DNA from: an uncultured Candidatus Melainabacteria bacterium
Lineage (GTDB): Bacteria > Cyanobacteriota > Vampirovibrionia > Gastranaerophilales > Gastranaerophilaceae
Direction of reading: 5' to 3'
DNA: 64,000 nt
NCBI GenBank assembly: GCA_934693165.1
Contig: CAKUUX010000004.1
Span: forward strand, 67,794-131,793
The notes under the pieces are model-generated. The model had not been told where the DNA came from. It did not search any database and was given only the letters and a program-made list of their open reading frames with translations. Each line of letters opens with the position of its first letter. Position 1 is the first letter of the stretch. Below are positions 53,827-60,717 of the stretch, in pieces. Position numbers and translations under genes: made by a program.

Positions 53827-53866
53827 CAAAAAGAGGGCGAAACCAATGGTTTCGCCCTCTTTTTGT
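53827..53866. terminator. convergent terminator hydE / coiled-coil gene
   Basis: A long stem AAAAAGAGGGCGAAACCA / TGGTTTCGCCCTCTTTTT around a single A, flanked by A and T runs. It serves hydE from the left and the gene at 53881 from the right. Confidence 0.85.
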
Positions 53867-53880
53867 TAATTCAAATCTTT

Positions 53881-54201
53881 TTAGTAAGATACAGAACCTA
53901 CATTGTTTTGGAACATTTTTTGTGCTGACTTAAATTCTGTTTCTACCAATGCTAATTTTGATTGATAAGCCAACATCTGTTGATCCAATTTCTTTTCTAA
54001 CATCTGTAACTTTTCTCTTCGTGCTTCTAATTGTTTCACAACAGGACTATTTGGATCCAAATCTGTACCTGCTGAAATCAATTCAGCTGATTGAGATGAT
54101 AAATCCATTTTTGCTTTTGAAACCAATTGGATTTTGTATTCCAAATCCAACTTTTGTGAATTCAAATAGCACATTCTCATATTTGCTGTTAATAAGCCCA
54201 T
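53881..54201 (-). CDS. short coiled-coil protein, minimal member of the paralog family
   Basis: Protein of 106 aa, all helical. Its N-terminus (MGLLTANMRM...LEYKIQLVSKA, SQSAEL) aligns with the start of the three long paralogs at 56011-60081 (MGMAASQARY...EYQGQQINQA, NQSAEL), and its C-terminus with their coiled tail. So it looks like the family without the variable middle. It is second in an operon with the 89-aa gene under an exact sigma-28 promoter. Axial or chaperone-like role in late flagellar export is inferred. Confidence 0.65.
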   Translation of the reverse strand: MGLLTANMRMCYLNSQKLDLEYKIQLVSKAKMDLSSQSAELISAGTDLDPNSPVVKQLEARREKLQMLEKKLDQQMLAYQSKLALVETEFKSAQKMFQNNVGSVSY

Positions 54202-54213
54202 TTTCGTTTTTCC

Positions 54214-54483
54214 TTATCTAGTTTCGTTAAGATTCTTGCCTCTTAAGAATGCGTGTTGATTATTTTCTGCTATCAACGATTCCATTCTATTCAATTGATG
54301 ACGGTGATAATTCAATCTATATTGAGCCATCTTCAATTTTTTCTTTACAGTCAATGCCTCCTTTATTGCTTGTATCAAGTCTCCGAAGATTGCTTGAACA
54401 AAATTTGTCTTGTTAATAAAGTTCTTCGCATAGCCCATAAAATTTTTGAATCTTCTAAGGTCAGTTTGTAAAGCTTCAAGCAT
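54214..54483 (-). CDS. 89-aa coiled-coil protein, first gene after sigma-28 promoter
   Basis: Small helical protein, unrecognised. Two amphipathic helices (1-40 and 45-85) carry heptad Leu/Ile, with many Lys, Arg and Gln. The second ends NNQHAFLRGKNLNETR. Size and style are like flagellar chaperones such as FlgN or FliT, but the sequence does not support naming. AAAGGAATGAAAA is the ribosome binding site. It is the first gene below the consensus sigma-28 promoter at 54648-54674, with a leader of about 155 bases. Confidence 0.65.
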   Translation of the reverse strand: MLEALQTDLRRFKNFMGYAKNFINKTNFVQAIFGDLIQAIKEALTVKKKLKMAQYRLNYHRHQLNRMESLIAENNQHAFLRGKNLNETR

Positions 54484-54807
54484 TTTTCATTCCTTTTCAC
54501 TTTGTAGACCTTCTATATAATTAAAAACATGTCAAACATAATAATTGCTTGATTTTTAACCTCAGTTAACATGTCTTAATCATGTGTAGTCTACTTTATC
54601 TCCGGTTATACTCAAAAAGAATACATCTCTTTTCGTCTCCGAATAATTTATCGGCATAGATTTTTTAAACTTTAGGTCTTGAGGGATAAATTTGTATAAA
54701 TTGTAATAAAACTTTACACAATTCGCCAAAGTTCGCACTATGATGTTGTTTACAAAAATGTTATTTAAAATAACTCTTATTAAAGTTCGTAATATCATTT
54801 CTACCAA
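54484..54807. other. regulatory region of the sigma-28 operon
   Basis: Holds the exact FliA consensus promoter (54648-54674), a 155-nt leader with repeated ACATG motifs (for example TTAACATGTC at 54566-54575), and no protein gene. An ORF on the minus strand (54580-54807) runs through the promoter and is not believed. Confidence 0.7.
54648..54674 (-). promoter_or_regulatory. perfect sigma-28 (FliA) consensus promoter
   Basis: Minus strand TAAAGTTT (54674-54667), exactly 11 bases, GCCGATAA (54655-54648). All 16 consensus positions match the FliA promoter. Transcription would start near 54641 and read into the genes at 54214-54483 and 53881-54201. Confidence 0.88.
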
Positions 54808-55662
54808 TTATAAGTTTTGAATAGCTTTAGAATCTGAATCAATAGATTCTTTAAGCATTTTTCTAACAATTTCACCTTGCGTATCTAACATTTTACACAC
54901 TGTTTCAATATTTCTAACTTTATTAGAAAGGATTGTATCAGCATTTGCCAAGATATTACTTGAAACGTTTTGGTAAGCAGACAATGCAGCTGAAGAAGTA
55001 CCTTGCATTAAGTTACCCATTACAACAGCAGGCAAACCATATTCACCCAAATAAGGAGCAGCAGCAGTCAAAATACCACCCCAACCAGAAACTAATCCAG
55101 CTAAAGGCATTACTACATTTTGAAAGCCTAAACCGTAGCCATTTGCAGTACCAACACCATAAGCTACAGCACTTGCAACGTCGGCAATACCACCGACACT
55201 GCTTGCGCCACCTGTTGCAGTTCCAGAATTTGCCATTGAGCCTATGCCTGAAATCAAAGAGCCTATTGAAGAAACACTGGCTGCACCACCAGTTGTTTTT
55301 CCTGCGCCTAAACCCCAACTTACAGGAGCTGCACCACTTGGAAAACCTGAGTAGTTATACAAGTTTGAAACACCAAAAGAAGATGTTGAACCACTTGATG
55401 ATGGTGTCCAATAAGAAGTCCCTGGAATGTTCATAGAACTTGTACCACCCATCGTTGTCATAAACGCTGATGGCGCAAACAAACTTGCTAATTGGTATAA
55501 AAATCCACCTGCAGATTCAAAACCTGTACCTGCACCTACTGAACCTGAAACTGTTAAATCTCTAAGTCTATCATAAGTTTCGTACAACTGACATTTTGCA
55601 TCACCTGATGCTGAACCAAATTTGTTTGCTATTACTAACAAGCTATCATTCTTGTAAGACAT
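54808..55662 (-). CDS. Gly/Ser-rich protein with helical ends, unknown
   Basis: Unrecognised 284-aa protein. The N-terminal 40 residues and C-terminal 60 residues are helical with heptad patterns (NILANADTILSNKVRNIETV). The middle (45-225) is Gly/Ser/Ala-rich with hydrophobic stretches and few charges. This conserved-ends, low-complexity-middle layout is like axial or translocator proteins of type III systems and like the heptad protein at 9279. It lies next to the sigma-28 cluster but no sigma-28 promoter is seen directly ahead. No function is assigned. Confidence 0.6.
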   Translation of the reverse strand: MSYKNDSLLVIANKFGSASGDAKCQLYETYDRLRDLTVSGSVGAGTGFESAGGFLYQLASLFAPSAFMTTMGGTSSMNIPGTSYWTPSSSGSTSSFGVSNLYNYSGFPSGAAPVSWGLGAGKTTGGAASVSSIGSLISGIGSMANSGTATGGASSVGGIADVASAVAYGVGTANGYGLGFQNVVMPLAGLVSGWGGILTAAAPYLGEYGLPAVVMGNLMQGTSSAALSAYQNVSSNILANADTILSNKVRNIETVCKMLDTQGEIVRKMLKESIDSDSKAIQNL

Positions 55663-55869
55663 TTCTCTAGTTTCTTCCTTTGCGTGTTTACGTTCTTGTC
55701 ATGCTTTTACGAATAAATAACATGATTATATACTCATATTATATTTAATATTTTTATTTTTTTTGTCAACCAAATGACCGATATTTTAAGGATTTTTGCG
55801 ATATTTTTAACATGATTTAACATGCCGACTTGTCAGAGAAAAATACCCTCACCGAATTATCTAAATTTT

Positions 55870-55903
55870 GGATTGCTTCGTCGTTTTACTCCTCGCAATG
55901 ACA
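55870..55903. repeat. GGATTGCTTC...CGCAATGACA repeat, copy 2
   Basis: Same palindromic ends as at 53787-53814 and 60549-60577 with a slightly longer middle. Confidence 0.7.
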
Positions 55904-55944
55904 TAGTGTTGGGCTGAAAAGCCCCGACCTACATTTACTAACTA

Positions 55945-55990
55945 TAAGGAGTCGGTGTAACCTTGTACACCGACTCCTTATTTGCTTTTT
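55945..55990. terminator. terminator below the paralog cluster
   Basis: A perfect 15-bp stem (55945-55959 with 55966-55980), six-base loop. T-rich sequence follows on the plus strand. For the minus-strand genes it lies 30 bases after the stop of 56011-57276. Confidence 0.75.
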
Positions 55991-56010
55991 TATATTTCGC
56001 CTATTTATTA

Positions 56011-57276
56011 TTAGCCGTTGAATGTCTTGAATGTATCTTCTACGTTCTTATCCATTACTTTCTTAACGGCTTCCATTTCTGTTTGAAGTGCATTATGCTC
56101 TGTGTCTAATTGTTTCAATCTCAATTCAAGGGTTCTATCTTGTTGTTGAATGATTGATGTTTTTGCGTTAATATCAGCATTTGTTTTTTCATATTGTTGA
56201 GTTTCATAATAGTACTGATTCATTGCATTGTTATAAGCTTCTTCGTTTGTTTTTGTTTCAGTATTCAATGTAAAGTCTGTATTATAATTACTCAACTTAA
56301 TTGTAGAAAAACGACCTGAACCTGATGCATCATCCATTAAGGCGTAAGCTGATTCTGTTTTTTCAGTTTTTACTTGAGATGTGTAGTATTGTTTCAAGCC
56401 TGCTTGCTTATCAACTTTACTTATTTCGCCTTCTGCAGTCGTATTTTGTACAGAATTAATTACATCTTCGTAACAAGCATAGTATGTAACACCGTTTTTA
56501 ACATATTGGTAAATATCTTCACCACTTTTAATAGCTTTAGCAATCTTAGAATTTGGATTGTCTTCAGCAATTTTCTTCAATGTTGCATTTGTATTTGGAT
56601 TAGTTATATCGGCAATTGTAGTTTGAGTGTTACCTAATTTCAAATCAATATCAGTGTAGTAATTAACATCCGTTGCTGTTTGATTTGTCAGTGCAACGTA
56701 ATATTTACCACTGTTTGTCATGAAAATCTTAGTATTTGCATCTGCTGTTGGATCATCAGGATCTGTTCCACCTTTTTCAAATGTAACACCTGCTGATTCC
56801 AATTGAGATCTCAATCTCAAGAATGTTTCTTTATCAGTAACTTGAGTTAAAGCTTCAACACCATCAGCCGTTTTAATAGAACCTGTAGGAGGGTTATCAC
56901 CTGTGATTTCACCACCAGTATTTGTAATAACCGTGTACTTAGCTTGTGGGTTAGTATTTGTTGTTTCAATACCTTTGATTTCTTGTTCGTAGTATCTGTA
57001 TTTTACAGCATAGTTGTAACCGTCTTTTTCATCTGTTGGTACCATTGATGTAATTTCAAAATTATTTTGACCATCAGAAAATGAATAAGATGTAGTTACA
57101 TAATCTTCTTGGTTTGGAACTACTGGAACAGATAATCCCAACATTTGGTTCCATAACTCTGCACTTTGATTACCCAAAGCCGTTCTTGCTTGGTTAATCT
57201 GTTGTCCTTGATATTCGCAATTTGATTTTTTTGCAGCAAGACCAAGATATCTTGCTTGTGAAGCTGCCATTCCCAT
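56011..57276 (-). CDS. long paralog 1: conserved coiled ends, variable middle
   Basis: Protein of 421 aa. The first 51 residues (MGMAASQARYLGLAAKKSNC, EYQGQQINQARTALGNQSAE) and the last 55 (ending DRTLELRLKQLDTEHNAL and KNVEDTFKTFNG) are nearly identical to paralog 2, while the middle (55-360) differs much more. Ends are helical, the middle looks beta-rich (YSFSDGQNNFEITSM). This is the pattern of flagellar axial or hook-associated proteins with exposed variable domains. A weak sigma-28-like promoter lies 200 bases upstream. Family and function unknown; structural role inferred. Confidence 0.72.
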   Translation of the reverse strand: MGMAASQARYLGLAAKKSNCEYQGQQINQARTALGNQSAELWNQMLGLSVPVVPNQEDYVTTSYSFSDGQNNFEITSMVPTDEKDGYNYAVKYRYYEQEIKGIETTNTNPQAKYTVITNTGGEITGDNPPTGSIKTADGVEALTQVTDKETFLRLRSQLESAGVTFEKGGTDPDDPTADANTKIFMTNSGKYYVALTNQTATDVNYYTDIDLKLGNTQTTIADITNPNTNATLKKIAEDNPNSKIAKAIKSGEDIYQYVKNGVTYYACYEDVINSVQNTTAEGEISKVDKQAGLKQYYTSQVKTEKTESAYALMDDASGSGRFSTIKLSNYNTDFTLNTETKTNEEAYNNAMNQYYYETQQYEKTNADINAKTSIIQQQDRTLELRLKQLDTEHNALQTEMEAVKKVMDKNVEDTFKTFNG

Positions 57277-57536
57277 GACGTGTTTCTCCTTTTTTATAAT
57301 GTATTACTATTTATATTCCTTTTTGCGAAGTAGGCAAAATATAAAATTAGGTGTAGTTAGTTCCTATTCAGGTTTAAATTAATGAGTTTCACTCTTGTTT
57401 GGACTCTTTCACTAATTCAATATTTTGCTTACTCGCTTTTGTATGTTCCTTTCTTTCCGGTGAAGTCATGCTAAGCAATCGGCCTAGCATGATTTTCACT
57501 TTTTGTATTAACTTGTTAATTTTAGATACTATCTTA
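57277..57536. promoter_or_regulatory. upstream region of paralog 1 with sigma-28-like element and palindrome
   Basis: Minus strand: AAAAGTGA, 12 bases, GCCGATTG (-10 at 57483-57476) is a weaker FliA match. It is framed by an 8-bp inverted repeat, TCATGCTA (57467-57474) against TAGCATGA, which could be an operator. The leader would be about 190 bases. No ORF is seen. Confidence 0.5.
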
Positions 57537-58847
57537 CTAACCGTTAAATGTTTTGAATGTATCTTCTACGTTTTTAGTAATAACTTTCTTAACGGCTTCC
57601 ATTTCTGTTTGAAGCGCATTGTGTTCTGTATCTAATTGTTTCAATCTCAATTCAAGAGTTCTATCTTGTTGTTGAATGATTGATGTTTTTGCGTTGATAT
57701 CAGCATTTTTCTTGTTATACACTTGTGTATCGTAGTAGTACTGATTCATTGCTTGGTTGTATGCTTCTTCATTTGTAGCTGTTTCTGTTTGCAAATTGAA
57801 AGCTGTATTATAATTTTTCAACTTAACTGATTTAAAACGACCTGTACCTGAAGCATCATCCATTAACGCTCTTGATGTTTCTACTTTTTCTTCTTTTTGT
57901 TGAAGTGTGTAGTATTGTTTTAATGATTTTTGTTTATCAATAGCACTAACTTCTGTACTGTTATCTTCTCTAAATGATGTTCTTGAAATATCTAATTCTT
58001 CTTTTGTAGCATAATATGTTGTACCATTTTTAGTATAAGTATAGATTTGGCTTATTGCATCGTTCCAAGAAGTATCATTTGGATATGCAGAAACAGTTCC
58101 ATTATAAGCTGCTTCAATAGCTGCTGCCATTTTTGTATTAGGGTTATCTTGAGCAATTTTCAATAATGCTGCAGCCAAATTTGGATCTTTTTGAACATCT
58201 GATACTTTTAATGCTGTTGCTTTTGAGTTACCCAATACATAACTTCCAACACTGTGTGTATACATTGTTGCATCAGCTGTAGTTGCTGCTGGTAATTCCC
58301 CAACATAATAGTTATTGCCAGCTTTATACAATTTTTGATTTGCTTGTGCTTCAGTTAATACCCCTTTTGAAATAAGATCAGCTTTAATAATTGAGGCTTG
58401 TGTTGTATCTGTTACCTCTACAAGCTTAACACCACCATAAGTAACATCACCTGTACCAGCGTCAACATCAATTGTTTGATTTTCAATTTTTTTTGCTGAA
58501 ACATCTGCATAAACTTGAGGGTTAGTATTTGCAACTTCAATACCATTTACAGTATCTTCATAGTAACGATATTTTACTGTATAGTTGTAACCGTCCTCTT
58601 CATCAGATGGAACCATATCTATAATTTCATAAGCATTTTGACCGTCTGAGAATGAATACTGAGTCTTTGTATAGTTAGTTTGATCAGGTACTGTTGGTAC
58701 TGATAATCCTAACATTTGATTCCATAATTCTGCACTTTGGTTTGCCAAAGCTGTTCTTGCTTGGTTAATTTGTTGACCTTGGTATTCGCAGTTTGTCTTT
58801 CTTGCAGCAAGTCCTAAATATCTTGCCTGTGATGCTGCCATTCCCAT
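57537..58847 (-). CDS. long paralog 2: conserved coiled ends, variable middle
   Basis: Protein of 436 aa, tandem duplicate of the gene at 56011. N-terminal 50 and C-terminal 60 residues are nearly the same as paralog 1, also at DNA level, while the middle differs by many substitutions and indels. The motif YTYTKNGTTYYATKEEL in the middle is shared in degenerate form by all three paralogs. Spacing of 65 bases to paralog 3 suggests co-transcription from the promoter ahead of 60081. AAAGGACAAACG is the ribosome binding site. Confidence 0.72.
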   Translation of the reverse strand: MGMAASQARYLGLAARKTNCEYQGQQINQARTALANQSAELWNQMLGLSVPTVPDQTNYTKTQYSFSDGQNAYEIIDMVPSDEEDGYNYTVKYRYYEDTVNGIEVANTNPQVYADVSAKKIENQTIDVDAGTGDVTYGGVKLVEVTDTTQASIIKADLISKGVLTEAQANQKLYKAGNNYYVGELPAATTADATMYTHSVGSYVLGNSKATALKVSDVQKDPNLAAALLKIAQDNPNTKMAAAIEAAYNGTVSAYPNDTSWNDAISQIYTYTKNGTTYYATKEELDISRTSFREDNSTEVSAIDKQKSLKQYYTLQQKEEKVETSRALMDDASGTGRFKSVKLKNYNTAFNLQTETATNEEAYNQAMNQYYYDTQVYNKKNADINAKTSIIQQQDRTLELRLKQLDTEHNALQTEMEAVKKVITKNVEDTFKTFNG

Positions 58848-58911
58848 AACGTTTGTCCTTTCTCTTATTTCTCTTGTGTATTAATTTCGTTTTACTATTT
58901 CATTTATTATT

Positions 58912-60081
58912 CTATTGATATGTCTTGAATACTTCGTCGACTTTCTTTTCCATAATCTTCTTGATTGTTTCGATTTCGTTTTGGAGTGAAGTTCTTTCTG
59001 TATCTAAAGTTTTTAACCTCAATTCAAGATGTCTATCTTGTTCTTGAATTTTCTGCCTACTATTTTCGATTTGGTTTACTCTATCGTCGTAAGCTTGTTT
59101 TTCTCTGTTGTATTGAACTATTGCTGCATTATATGCTGTATTATCAGTTGTTGATTCAGCATGTAATGAAAATTCTGAATTTGTAAAATCTGCTAAAGAA
59201 ATTGAACGGTATCTGCCTGTTGAATTTGAATCAACTATGGCATCACAAGTTTTTTGTATTTCTTCTTGTACAAATTTTGTTGAATATTGTTGTAATGCTT
59301 TTTGATTTTCAGTTGTTGCTGAAGAATTTAATGATGCTTCTAAATCTTCTAAACATGAATATTGAATAGTACCATTTTTAGAATATGTATAAATTGTTTC
59401 GCCATTATTGATAGCTTTTGCCATGTTGCTATCAGGGAATTGTTCTGCAATTCTCTTTAATGCTGCTTCAACTTCTACATCTGTTCTATCAGCCTCTTGA
59501 GTTTTTGTAGCACCTACCATGAAACCTGCAGGTGGTAATGTACCATCTACATAAGTAGTGTTTCCTTGTTCATCTGTTTGAGCTTTGATGATACCTGCTT
59601 CTGTCAAGGCTTGTTTTGTATCATCATCCAAGTCATCCAAACTTTGAACAATTTGTTTTTGTCCATTTATTGTTACAAGATATGCGCCACTTGGTAATTT
59701 TTTGATTGTTGTACCAGATTTTTCATCTGTTGCACCAGTTCTTTGAACTTGTGGGTCTTGGTTTTCATAATTTTTACCAATCGCTGTATCTTGATAATAT
59801 TTATATGTAACTTTTGAATTGTATCCATCTTTTGATGAACCTTTATCTATAGATACAATTTCATAATCGTTATATCCATCATTAAATGAATACTGGTCAG
59901 TTGAATAATTAGTAATATCTGGAGCTGTTGGCACTTTCATTGAATAGTATTCTTGCCATAATCTTGAAGCTTCATTAGACAACGCAGTTCTGGCTTGGTT
60001 AATTTGTTGACCTTGCCATTCGGTATTAGTTTTCTTTGAGCCTATTCCAAGCAATCTTGCTTGTGATGCTGCTAATCCCAT
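58912..60081 (-). CDS. long paralog 3: conserved coiled ends, variable middle
   Basis: Protein of 389 aa, the most distant of the three. N-terminus MGLAASQARLLGIGSKKTN and EWQGQQINQARTALSNEASR; C-terminus EQDRHLELRLKTLDTERTSL ending KVDEVFKTYQ. The middle has YSFNDGYNDYEIVSIDK and TYSKNGTIQYSC, matching positions in the other two. It is the first gene of the tandem set; AAAGGAAAAACGCA is the ribosome binding site. No sigma-28 match was found ahead of it; an inverted repeat AAGTCA/TGACTT lies at 60139-60156. Confidence 0.72.
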   Translation of the reverse strand: MGLAASQARLLGIGSKKTNTEWQGQQINQARTALSNEASRLWQEYYSMKVPTAPDITNYSTDQYSFNDGYNDYEIVSIDKGSSKDGYNSKVTYKYYQDTAIGKNYENQDPQVQRTGATDEKSGTTIKKLPSGAYLVTINGQKQIVQSLDDLDDDTKQALTEAGIIKAQTDEQGNTTYVDGTLPPAGFMVGATKTQEADRTDVEVEAALKRIAEQFPDSNMAKAINNGETIYTYSKNGTIQYSCLEDLEASLNSSATTENQKALQQYSTKFVQEEIQKTCDAIVDSNSTGRYRSISLADFTNSEFSLHAESTTDNTAYNAAIVQYNREKQAYDDRVNQIENSRQKIQEQDRHLELRLKTLDTERTSLQNEIETIKKIMEKKVDEVFKTYQ

Positions 60082-60347
60082 TGCGTTTTTCCTTTCTTGT
60101 TCAACTATTGTATTTCTCTTTTAATTCTTTTTTATGCAAAGTCAACATGCTGACTTCTACATGTATTCTAATATTACGACATGTTTACATAAATTTACAT
60201 ACAAATAACGTAAATATCCTCTACATAGTTTAGGGATTTTTTATTTAATTCATATATATGTAGGAAATTGTGAGGGGTAAGGGGAAAGTAGACATATTAT
60301 TTCGACCATATTTTATTGAATAATTTTCACAAAATTGATTTCTTATA

Positions 60348-60475
60348 CAAAGCCTATTGGAATGAATTAGATTGACTTATTGAAATATCCTCAAAGAACT
60401 TGTTTGCCTGAACGTAGTGAGTTACAAGTTCTTTAATTGAAATTTAGTCAATCTTATGAATGTAAATCGGCTTTG
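60348..60475. repeat. 128-bp nested inverted repeat
   Basis: Outer arms CAAAGCC (60348-60354) and GGCTTTG (60469-60475); middle AGATTGACT (60369-60377) and AGTCAATCT (60446-60454); inner AAAGAACTTGT (60393-60403) and ACAAGTTCTTT (60424-60434). All three pairs are exact and nested, so the whole segment can fold into one long hairpin in DNA or RNA. Confidence 0.7.
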
Positions 60476-60548
60476 AGAGTTTCTTTTGGGGGTTTCTTTT
60501 TAAAAGAAATCCCCAAGAATTAAGTTTATAAATTATAATATTTTTTTT

Positions 60549-60577
60549 GGATTGCTTCGCTTTCGCTCGCAATGACA
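60549..60577. repeat. GGATTGCTTC...CGCAATGACA repeat, copy 3
   Basis: Third copy of the short palindromic repeat also at 53787 and 55870; here GGATTGCTTCGC with TCGCTCGCAATGACA. Confidence 0.7.
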
Positions 60578-60609
60578 CAAATAATTTCAACAAAGTTATT
60601 TCAACTTTT

Positions 60610-60676
60610 TAAAGTTCAAGAATACATTGTTACAAAAACTACGTATTCTTGACTTTAATTCTATTTAAGCTATGCT
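60610..60676 (+). promoter_or_regulatory. fadD promoter with inverted-repeat operator candidate
   Basis: TTGACT (60649-60654), 16 bases, TATGCT (60671-60676). The -35 lies inside the right arm of an inverted repeat: TAAAGTTCAAGAATAC (60610-60625) against GTATTCTTGACTTTA (60643-60657), with a single extra T. Such an arm over the -35 could be the operator of a regulator of fatty acid genes; the regulator is not known. Confidence 0.5.
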
Positions 60677-60717
60677 TTTATTACGGATAGTTGTCTTTAT
60701 AGTGAAAAGGATTAGAA

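Larger units (their letters stand above)
55663..56010. other. intergenic stretch with repeats and terminator
   Basis: Contains two TTAACATG-type motifs (55807-55825), a fragment of the CCCTCACCGA repeat (55849), the GGATTGC repeat (55870-55903), the GTTGGGC palindrome (about 55910-55930) and the terminator at 55945-55980. No ORF. Confidence 0.65.
60082..60717. other. 636-bp intergenic region with a large palindromic element
   Basis: No protein gene is seen. Features: ACATG motifs and an AAGTCA/TGACTT inverted repeat (60139-60156) near the start of paralog 3, a 128-bp nested inverted repeat (60348-60475), a 13-bp near-palindrome (60488-60514), the GGATTGC repeat (60549-60577), and the fadD promoter with an overlapping inverted repeat (60610-60676). 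Confidence 0.6.

Noticed and set aside
54580..54807. 75-aa ORF on the minus strand
   Set aside because: It runs straight through the exact sigma-28 promoter and its leader, has no ribosome binding site, and its composition looks untranslated.
54933..55436. 167-aa His/Leu-rich ORF opposite the Gly/Ser-rich gene
   Set aside because: Composition is that of an antisense frame; the minus-strand gene has the better start and helical ends.
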